DNA of 64,000 nucleotides from Spartobacteria bacterium (GTDB lineage: Bacteria; Verrucomicrobiota; Verrucomicrobiia; Chthoniobacterales; UBA10450), in NCBI GenBank assembly GCA_021325495.1, contig JAJPGZ010000013.1, positions 62,001 to 126,000 of the forward strand, written 5' to 3'. Under the pieces are notes generated by a model. The model was not told where the DNA came from and ran no database searches. It saw nothing but the letters and a program-made list of their open reading frames with translations. Shown piece after piece: positions 16,722 through 23,994 of this stretch. Numbering within the stretch: the first letter of the stretch is position 1; each line of letters begins with the position of its first letter. A program made the position numbers and the translations under genes.

Positions 16722-17333
16722 ACGAAACAATTTTCGCGTTACGGCATTTTGTTCGTCATCTCTGCGCCTTCGGGCGCGGGTAAGACCACGCTGGTCGACG
16801 CGCTGCGCGAAACGCCGGACACGGTTTATTCCGTTTCGTGCACGACGCGGCCGGCGCGCGCGGGCGAGATCAACGGCGAGGATTATCACTTTATCGACGA
16901 ACCGGATTTTTTGGCGAAGGCGAAAGGCGGTGAGTTTTTAGAATTCGCGCAGGTGCATGGGCAACATCATTACGGGACGTTGCGCGCGCCGGTGGTCGAG
17001 AATTTAAAACGCGGAGTCGATGTTTTGATCGACATCGACACGCAAGGCGCGGCGACGATCCGTAATTGCGGCGATGAATTCATCCGCAGTTGTTTGGCCG
17101 ATGTGTTCATCATGCCGCCGAATCTGGACGAGCTTCGCAAACGGCTAACGAAACGCGGGACGGAAAACGCAGAACAAATCGAGCGGCGCCTAACGACGGC
17201 GGCGGCGGAGATGGAACATTGGCGCGAGTATCGCTACACCATCATCAGCAAATCGATGGAGGAGGACCTGCAAAAGTTTCGTCACATCATGGGGGCCGAG
17301 CGCTATCTCTCGCGCCGACTAAAACAACTGTAG
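16716..17333 (+). CDS. gmk: guanylate kinase
   Basis: Converts GMP to GDP with ATP. The P-loop is 'SAPSGAGKTTLVDALRETPD', followed by 'SVSCTTRPARAGEINGEDYHF' (GMP binding) and 'VLIDIDTQGAATI'. At 205 residues it is of usual length. The start ATG at 16716 lies within the end of the upstream palindromic repeat, and the stop codon TAG lies within the downstream one (17328-17388), so repeat elements abut both ends of the gene. Co-transcription with yicC is likely. Confidence 0.95.
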   Translation: MTTKQFSRYGILFVISAPSGAGKTTLVDALRETPDTVYSVSCTTRPARAGEINGEDYHFIDEPDFLAKAKGGEFLEFAQVHGQHHYGTLRAPVVENLKRGVDVLIDIDTQGAATIRNCGDEFIRSCLADVFIMPPNLDELRKRLTKRGTENAEQIERRLTTAAAEMEHWREYRYTIISKSMEEDLQKFRHIMGAERYLSRRLKQL

Positions 17334-17388
17334 GGGACGCTGTTAGCGTCCCGATCTATAAACGGGAAGCTAACAGCTTCCCCTACAG
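17328..17388. repeat. large palindromic repeat after gmk
   Basis: Arms CTGTAGGGGACGCTGTTAGC and GCTAACAGCTTCCCCTACAG pair across a GC-rich middle in which GGGACGC/GCGTCCC forms a nested hairpin. It contains the gmk stop codon. The structure could act as a terminator or mRNA-stabilising hairpin. It belongs to the same broad TGTAG...CTACA family as the elements in pdhC and rnr. Confidence 0.75.
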
Positions 17389-17417
17389 CGGATCGTGATT
17401 AGATTGTCGATCTTGCG

Positions 17418-17984
17418 ATGAATACAAAATCGAAGTGCGTGGTGCTCGGCGTGACCGGTTCGATCGCCGCCTACAAATCGGCGGAGCTGGCGAGCTTGTT
17501 AGTCAAACAAGGCCACGACGTCTTCGTGGTGATGACGCACGACGCGACCGAGTTCATCACGCCGCTCACGTTGCAAACGCTTTCGAAGAATCCGGTGATG
17601 ACCAGCTTTTACGACGAGAAGGATAATTGGCGACCGGGTCACATCGCGTTGGCCGATCGCGCGAGCCTTCTTCTCATCGCGCCTGCGACGGCGAACGCGA
17701 TCGCGGAACTGGCGCACGGACTCGCGAATCATCCGCTCGCGGCCATCGCGCTCGCGACGCGCGCGCCGATTCTTCTCGCGCCGGCGATGAACGGAAAGAT
17801 GTGGGAGCATCCTGCGACACAATCGAATGTCGATCTTCTGAAAAAGCGCGGCGTCGAATTTATCGGGCCGGAAGCCGGCATGCTCGCGTGCGGTTACGAA
17901 GGGCTGGGCCGTCTGTGGAAGGTGGATGAGATCGCGTTTCGCGCCGAGTTCCTGATCGCATCGCAGGAAAAATTGATCGCGTGA
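17418..17984 (+). CDS. coaC: phosphopantothenoylcysteine decarboxylase (CoaC, separate from CoaB)
   Basis: FMN-dependent decarboxylase of coenzyme A synthesis. It has 'VLGVTGSIAAYKSAELASLL', the active-site His in 'PGHIALADRA', the substrate-clamping 'PAMNGKMWEHPAT', and 'GMLACGYEGLGRL' with the catalytic Cys. In most bacteria CoaC is fused to CoaB; here it ends at 188 residues. The next gene starts at GTG 17981, overlapping the stop as GTGA, so the two halves are separate but translationally coupled. An iterated-motif copy (17405-17414) lies 3 bases before the ATG. Confidence 0.93.
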   Translation: MNTKSKCVVLGVTGSIAAYKSAELASLLVKQGHDVFVVMTHDATEFITPLTLQTLSKNPVMTSFYDEKDNWRPGHIALADRASLLLIAPATANAIAELAHGLANHPLAAIALATRAPILLAPAMNGKMWEHPATQSNVDLLKKRGVEFIGPEAGMLACGYEGLGRLWKVDEIAFRAEFLIASQEKLIA

Positions 17985-18628
17985 AATTCCTGATCACGGC
18001 CGGGCCAACGCGCGAGCCGATCGATCCCGTTCGTTACGTCAGTAATCGCTCGTCCGGAAAAATGGGCTGTGCCATCGCGCAAGCTGCGCTCGATGCGCGG
18101 CACGAAGTCGTTTTGATTTCAGGGCCGGTCGATGTCGATCTTCCGCGTGGCGCCCGGCTCGTTAACGCAAATACGGCCGATGAAATGTTCGATGCGGTCC
18201 ACGCCAATGCGCGCGACTGCGATGTTTGCGTGATGTGCGCCGCGGTCACGGATTACAAACCGGAGAAGCCGGCCGCGCAAAAACTCAAAAAAGGGACGGA
18301 AGCGTTGCTGCTCAAGCTCGTGCCCACGCGCGACATCCTGCGCTCGTTAGGATCCATGCAAGATCGACAATTTCTCCTCGTAGGGTTCGCAGCCGAGACC
18401 GAGAACATCGAGAAAAATGCCCTAACGAAACTGCGCGGGAAGAATTGCGACATCATCGTCGCTAACGACGCGAACCTGGCGATGGACAGCGACGAAAATG
18501 AAGTCACGATTTTGTTTCGTGATGGCGAAACGCAGAAGATTTCGCGCGCGGCCAAGAAAATCGTGGCGCGCCAGCTCATAAAGATTTTTGCAAATGCGCG
18601 CGAAAAATGTTTGACAAAAAAAACATGA
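17981..18628 (+). CDS. coaB: phosphopantothenate-cysteine ligase (CoaB)
   Basis: CTP-dependent ligase that joins cysteine to 4'-phosphopantothenate, the step before CoaC. The 215-residue protein begins 'MKFLITAGPTREPIDPVRYV' and has 'SNRSSGKMGCAIAQAAL', the nucleotide-binding 'AAVTDYKP' and 'LVGFAAETEN' stretches, and 'DIIVANDANLAMDSDEN'. It starts with GTG overlapping coaC. Its last codons include a perfect TTGACA hexamer (18611-18616) that might be the -35 box for the small basic peptide gene. Confidence 0.92.
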   Translation: MKFLITAGPTREPIDPVRYVSNRSSGKMGCAIAQAALDARHEVVLISGPVDVDLPRGARLVNANTADEMFDAVHANARDCDVCVMCAAVTDYKPEKPAAQKLKKGTEALLLKLVPTRDILRSLGSMQDRQFLLVGFAAETENIEKNALTKLRGKNCDIIVANDANLAMDSDENEVTILFRDGETQKISRAAKKIVARQLIKIFANAREKCLTKKT

Positions 18629-18639
18629 AGATTACTCAA
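18611..18639 (+). promoter_or_regulatory. possible promoter for the 19-residue peptide gene
   Basis: TTGACA at 18611-18616 matches the -35 consensus exactly. No convincing TATAAT follows at 16-18 bases (TACTCA is the best candidate), so this is tentative. It lies within the coaB 3' end. Confidence 0.25.
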
Positions 18640-18709
18640 CGTGTTAGTGAAGTTGATTGACTGCTTCACCAACCCTCCGCTAATGCGGACTGAAAGGGGG
18701 GAATAGTCG

Positions 18710-18769
18710 ATGCCAGCAAAAAGAAAGAAAGCAGCCAAGAAAAAGGCCGCCAAGAAAAAGAGGCACTAA
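18710..18769 (+). CDS. 19-residue lysine/alanine-rich basic peptide
   Basis: ATG at 18710, 9 bases after an AGGGGGG Shine-Dalgarno sequence, opens the 19-codon frame MPAKRKKAAKKKAAKKKRH, closed by TAA at 18767. Eleven of 19 residues are Lys or Arg, in an AAKKK repeat like histone H1 tails or small nucleoid peptides. It is followed by a short hairpin (18788-18814) and a strong rho-independent terminator (18831-18866), the layout of a real, monocistronic, well-expressed gene. Function unknown; DNA or RNA binding is inferred from charge alone. Confidence 0.6.
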   Translation: MPAKRKKAAKKKAAKKKRH

Positions 18770-18830
18770 AGCCCAGCGGCGCCTAACGACTCCGTCTATT
18801 CGTTATGCGGAGTCAAATCCCAACCTTAAC

Positions 18831-18866
18831 CCGGGAGGAGAATTTAATTTTCCTCCCGGTTTTTTT
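18831..18866 (+). terminator. strong rho-independent terminator
   Basis: A 12-bp stem (CCGGGAGGAGAA / TTTTCCTCCCGG, one G-T pair) with a 5-base loop at 18831-18859, followed by seven T residues. It ends the transcript of the basic-peptide gene and possibly coaB. Confidence 0.9.
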
Positions 18867-18885
18867 CGTACCGCGCAAATGACGA

Positions 18886-18911
18886 TGTCGATCTTGCGCG
18901 ATGTCGATCTT
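18886..18911. repeat. direct pair of the iterated 10-mer, 16-base period
   Basis: TGTCGATCTT at 18886-18895 and 18902-18911 with a 6-base spacer, between the terminator at 18866 and the gene at 18929. Confidence 0.9.
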
Positions 18912-18928
18912 TCCGCGAGCTAGTCTCA

Positions 18929-19675
18929 ATGACGCATTACGCCGATGCTGCCGAAGAAGCTGCGCGCGCCGCCGGCAAGTTGTTGTGCGCGGATTTCCGG
19001 CGACCGCGCCAGGTTAACGCCGCTCTTGCGCACGACATTAAATTGCAGATCGACATCGAGACGCAGAATCTGATCGGCGATCGCCTGCTGAAACAATTCC
19101 CCGAGCACGCGCTTTACGGCGAGGAAGGAATCGTCGGCGACCAATCGAGCGAACATCAATGGGTGGTCGATCCCCTCGACGGCACCGTTAATTATTTCTA
19201 CGGCATTCCGCATTTTTGCACTTCAATCGCGCTCCGCTTCAAAGGCGAAGTGATCGTGGGCTTGATCTACGATCCGGTCCGCGACGAAATGTGGCGCGGA
19301 CAAAAAGGCGAGAAGCCGACGCTGAACGGAAAAGAATTTCGGGTGAGCGATCGCGCCGATGTCGCGGAAGCGGTCGTGTCCGTTGGTTTGTCGAAGACGG
19401 GCGCGACCATCGAAGCCGGTCTGCCATTGTTGCAGGACATGGTGCATCGCGCGCGCAAATGCCGCTTGTTAGGCAGCGCCGCGCTCGATATGGCTTATGT
19501 CGCGTGCGGACGGCTCGACGCGTACATTGAACAAGGGATCAGTTTGTGGGACATCGCGGCGGGTTGGCTCCTGATTGAAACCGCGGGCGGCAAGGTTGAT
19601 TTGCGGCCGCGCACGGACATGAAAGAAAAATACAGCGTCGTGGCTTCGAACGGCGTGATCGATTTGAAACTGTGA
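18929..19675 (+). CDS. inositol monophosphatase family protein
   Basis: Mg-dependent sugar phosphatase fold, 248 residues. Metal-binding motifs: 'ALYGEEGIVG' (Glu-Glu), 'WVVDPLDGTVNYFYGIPHF' (Asp-Pro-Leu-Asp-Gly-Thr) and 'DAYIEQGISLWDIAAGWLLI' (WDxAAG). These define the IMPase/SuhB family, whose members act on inositol phosphates, bisphosphonucleotides or fructose bisphosphate. The exact substrate cannot be decided. The gene overlaps ispF by 4 bases and leads the ispF-cysS cluster. Confidence 0.88.
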   Translation: MTHYADAAEEAARAAGKLLCADFRRPRQVNAALAHDIKLQIDIETQNLIGDRLLKQFPEHALYGEEGIVGDQSSEHQWVVDPLDGTVNYFYGIPHFCTSIALRFKGEVIVGLIYDPVRDEMWRGQKGEKPTLNGKEFRVSDRADVAEAVVSVGLSKTGATIEAGLPLLQDMVHRARKCRLLGSAALDMAYVACGRLDAYIEQGISLWDIAAGWLLIETAGGKVDLRPRTDMKEKYSVVASNGVIDLKL

Positions 19676-20154
19676 GCACGACGCGTTGCGGCATTGGTTA
19701 CGACGTTCATCGTCTCGCGCAAGATCGACAATTGATTTTGGGCGGGATCAAGATCCAGCACGCGCTGGGATTGGAAGGACATTCCGACGCGGACGTGTTG
19801 TGCCACGCAATCGCCGACGCCTTGTTAGGCGCGATCGGCGCCGGCGACATCGGGCAACATTTTCCGAACACTGATGAATCGATTCGCGGCATCAGCAGCA
19901 TCCAGATTTTGGAACGCGTCGCGGAGATCTTGCGCGCACAAAACGGCCGCGCGGTAAATGTCGATGCAACCTTAATCGCGGAAGCGCCAAAGATGTCGCC
20001 GCACATTCCCGAGATGCGAAAACAGATCGCGGCCGCAATTGGCATCAATGAGTCGCGCGTGAGCATCAAGGCGACGACAAACGAAATGCTTGGCGCGATT
20101 GGGCGTGGCGAAGGAATCGCCGCGATGGCGGTGGCATCTGTCGAAGTCGATTAA
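19672..20154 (+). CDS. ispF: 2-C-methyl-D-erythritol 2,4-cyclodiphosphate synthase
   Basis: MEP-pathway enzyme forming the cyclic diphosphate. Signature 'CGIGYDVHRL' with the zinc ligands Asp and His, 'GHSDADVLCHAIADALLGA' and 'KATTNEMLGAIGRGEGIAAMA'. The GTG start overlaps the upstream gene and the stop overlaps the cysS ATG by one base. A motif copy at 19721 encodes 'QDRQ' within the variable loop after DVHRL. dxs, another gene of the pathway, lies 7 kb away. Confidence 0.95.
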   Translation: MSTTRCGIGYDVHRLAQDRQLILGGIKIQHALGLEGHSDADVLCHAIADALLGAIGAGDIGQHFPNTDESIRGISSIQILERVAEILRAQNGRAVNVDATLIAEAPKMSPHIPEMRKQIAAAIGINESRVSIKATTNEMLGAIGRGEGIAAMAVASVEVD

Positions 20155-21566
20155 TGGCCCTGCGCTTCTTTAACACTTACTCGCGCGAGCTGGAGGAGTT
20201 CGCGCCGCGCGATTCATCCTCGCGCAAGATCGACATGTACACGTGCGGGCCGACGGTTTACAGCCGCGCGCACATCGGAAATTTTCGCGCCTACATCTTC
20301 GAAGATTTGCTCCAGCGCCATCTTGAAGCGCGCGGTTACGAAGTGCATCGCGTCATGAATCTCACCGACGTCGATGACAAGACCATCCGCGGCGCGCGCA
20401 CGGCCCGCATGCCGTTGTCGCAATTCACCGAGCAATTCAAAGACGCGTTTTTCAAAGATTGCGAAGCGCTCCGAATCAAACCGGCTAACGAATATCCGTC
20501 TGCGACCGATCAACGGTACATCGACAAGATGATTGCGATGATTTCGGCGTTGATCGACAAAGGCCTCGCCTATCAGGCCGAGGACAAATCGGTTTACTAC
20601 CGGATCAAGAGTTTTCCGAATTACGGAAAGCTCGCGCACTTCAATCTCGACGAATTGCAATCGACCGGCCGGGTGAAGAACGACGAGTACGACAAGGAAC
20701 ACATCGGCGACTTCGCTTTGTGGAAAGCGTGGGACGAAGAAGACGGCGACGTGAAATGGAATTCGCCGTGGGGACCGGGCCGGCCCGGCTGGCACATCGA
20801 GTGCAGCGCGATGGCGACCGATTTGTTAGGCAACGAGATCGATATTCACTGCGGCGGGGTGGACAACATCTTTCCGCATCATGAAGCCGAGATCGCGCAG
20901 AGTGAAGGCGTGACCGGGAAAAAGTTCGTGCGCTACTGGGTGCATTGCGAGCATCTGCTGGTCGATGGACAAAAGATGGCGAAGTCGTTAGGGAATTTTT
21001 ACACGCTCTCCGATGTGCTGGCGAAAGGTTACACCGGGCGCGAGACGCGTTACGCGTTGCTGCGGGTCAATTATCGCAAGCCGCTCAACTTTACCTGGGA
21101 TGGAATGGATGAAGCGCGCGAGTCGTTGGGGAGGATCGACGGTTGGCTGCGGCGACTTCGCGAAACGGCCGGAGATAAGATCGACAATAACAAGATCGAC
21201 ATGCAACTCGGGCAGGAATTTGAAAATGCGCTCGATGACAACCTGAACATTTCCGGCGCGCTTGGATTTTTGTTTGAAACAATTCGCGACACGAATCGCG
21301 CGATGGACCGCGGCGAGCTCGACGCCGCGCAAGCGTCGGCCTGGTTGAATTGGTGGAAGCGCGTCAATCAAACGCTCGATCTTGAACCGAAAACCGAATC
21401 GGAAATTCCGGCGGAAGTTTCAAAGCTGACCGATGAACGCGCGCAGGCAAGGCTTGCAAAAGATTTCCGGAAAAGTGATGAATTGCGCGACCGCATCGCC
21501 GCGCTTGGCTGGGAAGTGCGCGACAGCAAGGATGGACAGAAGTTAACCAGGCGCGCGGGCGGTTAG
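20154..21566 (+). CDS. cysS: cysteinyl-tRNA synthetase
   Basis: Class I aminoacyl-tRNA synthetase of 470 residues. It has 'YTCGPTVYSRAHIGNFRAYI' (zinc-ligand Cys and the HIGN motif), 'PGWHIECSAMATDLLGNEID' (zinc Cys), 'GGVDNIFPHHEAEIAQSEG' (zinc His) and 'KMAKSLGNFYT' (KMSKS). The C-terminal anticodon-binding helices follow. The start shares a base with the ispF stop. Motif copies at 20226, 21177 and 21192 encode 'KIDM' and 'KIDNNKIDM'. The stop codon TAG is the first three bases of a variant copy (21564-21573). Confidence 0.97.
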   Translation: MALRFFNTYSRELEEFAPRDSSSRKIDMYTCGPTVYSRAHIGNFRAYIFEDLLQRHLEARGYEVHRVMNLTDVDDKTIRGARTARMPLSQFTEQFKDAFFKDCEALRIKPANEYPSATDQRYIDKMIAMISALIDKGLAYQAEDKSVYYRIKSFPNYGKLAHFNLDELQSTGRVKNDEYDKEHIGDFALWKAWDEEDGDVKWNSPWGPGRPGWHIECSAMATDLLGNEIDIHCGGVDNIFPHHEAEIAQSEGVTGKKFVRYWVHCEHLLVDGQKMAKSLGNFYTLSDVLAKGYTGRETRYALLRVNYRKPLNFTWDGMDEARESLGRIDGWLRRLRETAGDKIDNNKIDMQLGQEFENALDDNLNISGALGFLFETIRDTNRAMDRGELDAAQASAWLNWWKRVNQTLDLEPKTESEIPAEVSKLTDERAQARLAKDFRKSDELRDRIAALGWEVRDSKDGQKLTRRAGG

Positions 21567-21588
21567 ATCGACAATCGTAAGATCGACA
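21564..21588. repeat. direct pair of the iterated 10-mer, 15-base period
   Basis: TAGATCGACA at 21564-21573 and AAGATCGACA at 21579-21588 with a 5-base spacer. The TAG is the cysS stop codon. The pair fills the 25-base gap before the next gene's ATG at 21592. Confidence 0.9.
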
Positions 21589-21591
21589 ATC

Positions 21592-22281
21592 ATGTTTGCG
21601 CCTAACGAATACCTCGACCTCGAACAAACGGCGCACCAAAAGCTGTTCGAGAACCAAAAAAACGTTTGGGACGCGCTCAAACAGATCGCGAGCTATTTGC
21701 AATTTCGTCTCAAACCCGGTGTCCTCGGTGATTTGTTAGGCAAACCCTACATCAGCAACCAGGTCTTCGTTGGCGCGGGAACGATTGTCGAACAAGGCGC
21801 GTTTCTCAAAGGGCCGGCGTGGATCGGCGAGAACTGCCACATTCGCAGCGGATGTTACGTGCGCGAGAACGTCATCGTCGGTGACGGCGTGGTCATGGGC
21901 AACTCGTGCGAGTTCAAGAACGCGATCATTTTCAACGAAGCGCAGGTGCCGCATTTTAATTACGTGGGCGATTCCATTCTTGGGTTTCGCGCCCATCTCG
22001 GCGCGGGCGTGATTTTGTCGAACGTGAAACTCGATCATCGCGAGATCAGCGTGATCACGGAGGCGGGAACCATCGCCACTGGCCTAACGAAGTTCGGCGC
22101 CATCGTGGGCGACCGGACGGAGATCGGCTGCAATGCGGTCATCAATCCCGGCGCGGTCATCGGGCGCGATTGCATCATTTATCCGAGCGTGAATTTTCGC
22201 GGCGTCCTGCCGTCGGACAGCATCGTAAAAATTCGCCAGCAATTGCAGACGTTTTCGCGGCACGATCGCGCGAAAGAGTAG
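21592..22281 (+). CDS. left-handed beta-helix (hexapeptide repeat) protein, GlmU C-terminal-like
   Basis: A 229-residue protein whose middle is a run of hexapeptide repeats ('IVEQGAFLKGPAWIGENCHI', 'YVRENVIVGDGVVMGNSCEF'). It resembles the acyltransferase half of GlmU-type enzymes or UDP-N-acetylglucosamine pyrophosphorylase-like proteins. 'HFNYVGDSILGFRAHLGAGV' corresponds to the conserved segment around the GlmU active site. No nucleotidyltransferase domain is present. It probably transfers an acyl group to, or binds, a nucleotide sugar. It is in line with cysS and presumably co-transcribed. Confidence 0.75.
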   Translation: MFAPNEYLDLEQTAHQKLFENQKNVWDALKQIASYLQFRLKPGVLGDLLGKPYISNQVFVGAGTIVEQGAFLKGPAWIGENCHIRSGCYVRENVIVGDGVVMGNSCEFKNAIIFNEAQVPHFNYVGDSILGFRAHLGAGVILSNVKLDHREISVITEAGTIATGLTKFGAIVGDRTEIGCNAVINPGAVIGRDCIIYPSVNFRGVLPSDSIVKIRQQLQTFSRHDRAKE

Positions 22282-22362
22282 TTGATTCGCTTTCTCCCGA
22301 AAGCTCACCCGTGCGGGTCGCCCATCTACGTCGCACGGCTCCCGCCGGCTCCGTTGTCGATC

Positions 22363-23010
22363 TTAGCCGGGCTTGGCCGAAAGCGGCGGCTTCGATTTTA
22401 ACCAGCCGAGATCGTAAAGATGTCGCGCGAACCATGACCGCGCATCGGCGTCGTAAAGTTTTTGCGCCTTCTTCAACCAATCTTCCGCGTCGGATTTCTG
22501 GTTGTGCGCGAAGAACCAGGCCGCCTGCGCGTAATCGTAGGCCGGCGTCTCAGTCGGAAACGTGATCGCATTGTAAGCGGTGCGCGCTTCCGTTTCTTTC
22601 TGCTCGCCGAGATACGTCAGCAAAATGGCGTAACGCAATCGTTCACTCGAAACGAGGATGTTGGTTTCTTTGAGCAATCCGCGATAAAGGTCGCGCGCCT
22701 CGTCGAATTTCTTCTCGCGCAACAACGCATCGCCCGCATGAATGCGTGGCGCGAAAAGATCGGCGTTGGCGGAGTGCGCGGCATCGAACGCCTTCTTCGC
22801 GTCGTCGAATTTCTTTTGCTCCAGGTAAATGCAGCCGCGCAGGTCGAGTGAATTGGCCGTGGGCGAATTCGATTTTTCGTAGCGATCGAGCGCGGTGAGG
22901 GCAGCGTCGAAATTTTCCTTTTGGTATTCGCGCGCGGCGAGATTGAGATCGTTCTCGGCGGCGAACGTTGTCGTGACGGAAAGCAGGACCGCGACGAACA
23001 CGCCTAACAA
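22363..23010 (-). CDS. secreted or lipid-anchored TPR-repeat protein
   Basis: About 215 residues with tetratricopeptide-like helical pairs ('ALDRYEKSNSPTANSLDLRG', 'KFDDAKKAFDAAHSANADLF', 'KFDEARDLYRGLL'). No ATG precedes the domain after the tRNA, so a TTG at 23010 or GTG at 23001 must be the start; TTG gives a good signal peptide ('MLGVFVAVLLSVTTTFAA'). The frame continues upstream through the tRNA-Ser gene, which is not coding. The start would lie one or two bases past the tRNA CCA end. The TAA stop overlaps motif copy 22355-22364. Likely a periplasmic protein-interaction module. Confidence 0.7.
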   Translation of the reverse strand: MLGVFVAVLLSVTTTFAAENDLNLAAREYQKENFDAALTALDRYEKSNSPTANSLDLRGCIYLEQKKFDDAKKAFDAAHSANADLFAPRIHAGDALLREKKFDEARDLYRGLLKETNILVSSERLRYAILLTYLGEQKETEARTAYNAITFPTETPAYDYAQAAWFFAHNQKSDAEDWLKKAQKLYDADARSWFARHLYDLGWLKSKPPLSAKPG

Positions 23011-23011
23011 G

Positions 23012-23099
23012 TGGCGGATGGGAGGGGATTCGAACCCCTGGTACCTTGCGGTACACACGCTTTCCAGGCGTGCACAATCGACCACTCTGTCACCCATCC
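23012..23099 (-). tRNA. tRNA-Ser (anticodon GGA)
   Basis: An 88-nt class II tRNA on the minus strand. The acceptor stem GGATGGG pairs with CCCATCC; the discriminator is G and a CCA end is encoded. The anticodon stem CACGC/GCGTG encloses the loop CTGGAAA, giving anticodon GGA (serine UCC/UCU). A long variable arm (TGTACC GCAA GGTACC region) and the T loop GGTTCGAATCC are present. Confidence 0.95.
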
Positions 23100-23104
23100 T
23101 TGGC

Positions 23105-23130
23105 AAGATCGACATGGTGAAAGATCGACA
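23105..23130. repeat. direct pair of the iterated 10-mer, 16-base period
   Basis: AAGATCGACA at 23105-23114 and 23121-23130 with a 6-base spacer. They fill the whole gap between the hemQ stop (23132) and the tRNA-Ser 5' end (23099). Confidence 0.9.
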
Positions 23131-23131
23131 A

Positions 23132-23947
23132 CTACAACTGCAAACGCCGGAACAATTCATCGAGCGGCAGTTGGATGCCGATGAAAAATTCGCCGAAGTC
23201 GCCGTACTCCGCGCTGACCGGATCGAACCGCATTTCGTAAACGATTTTCTTAATCTGGAACGTGTCGCGCGCGAACAACGTCACGCCCCACTCCGCGTCG
23301 TCGAGTCCGGTCGAGCCGGTGATGAGCTGTTTCACTTTGCCGGCGAAAGTGCGGCCGATGTTCGCGTGGCCTTTCATCAAACGTTTCCGCTCGTCATACG
23401 GCAGCGCGTACCAATTGCGCTCTTCGCCGCGGCGTTTGCTCATGTTGTAAAAACAAACGACCGGCCAATCGGGCAACGTCGGATAGACGCGGTCCTGCCG
23501 GTAATGTTTCATGCGATCGCGAAACGTGGCGAGCGCTTGCTCGAGCTTGGTCGCGTCGCGTTTCGTTTCCTCGTCGAGACTGTGCGCGTATTCTTCCTCG
23601 CTCGTGATGTATTCGCTTTCCTCCGTCAGCGAAAGATAGCTGTAAACCGGCGTCAACACGTCCGGGCCTAACGAAAGCGAAAGTTGCTTGTCGATCTTGT
23701 TCGCGTTTTGCAGATCGGGCGTGATGAGCATGAAGCCGAGGTCGGCTTTCGGCGTGACCACGCTGAGCGTGAGCAACTGCGTCGATTCCATCGCGCGAAT
23801 TTCCTGCACGAGCTGGGACAGGTTCGTTTTCGCGGCGTTCTGTTCTTCGCGGCTAAGCAGTTGCCATTGCCCCTGCTCGACGCGGTAAAACAAGTGCAGG
23901 CAATGCCAGCCTTCCTCGGGAATGAGCACCGTGTTCTTGTCGGTCAC
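23132..23947 (-). CDS. hemQ: coproheme decarboxylase, HemQ/chlorite dismutase family
   Basis: Final enzyme of the coproporphyrin-dependent heme pathway. The 271-residue protein shows the HemQ core: 'VCFYNMSKRRGEERNWYALP', 'ERKRLMKGHANIGRTFAGK' (heme-ligand His region), and 'VKQLITGSTGLDDAEWGVTL'. The match to Gram-positive-type HemQ is closer than to true chlorite dismutases. It is usually found in Actinobacteria and Firmicutes but also in several Gram-negative-type phyla. Other heme genes are not in the window. Its stop is followed directly by a motif pair and tRNA-Ser. Confidence 0.9.
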   Translation of the reverse strand: MTDKNTVLIPEEGWHCLHLFYRVEQGQWQLLSREEQNAAKTNLSQLVQEIRAMESTQLLTLSVVTPKADLGFMLITPDLQNANKIDKQLSLSLGPDVLTPVYSYLSLTEESEYITSEEEYAHSLDEETKRDATKLEQALATFRDRMKHYRQDRVYPTLPDWPVVCFYNMSKRRGEERNWYALPYDERKRLMKGHANIGRTFAGKVKQLITGSTGLDDAEWGVTLFARDTFQIKKIVYEMRFDPVSAEYGDFGEFFIGIQLPLDELFRRLQL

Positions 23948-23968
23948 GCGGCTAACTTAAATGGAAGA

Positions 23969-23994
23969 TGTCGATCTTGCACGTTGTCGATCTT
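23969..23994. repeat. direct pair of the iterated 10-mer, 16-base period
   Basis: TGTCGATCTT at 23969-23978 and 23985-23994 with a 6-base spacer, in the 45-base gap upstream of hemQ. The second copy contains the TAA stop of the rhomboid-like gene (23993-23995). Confidence 0.9.

Noticed and set aside
17982-17984. Frameshift splitting a fused coaBC
   Set aside because: The second half has its own GTG start at the expected first residue and both proteins are full length; separate genes are the simpler reading.
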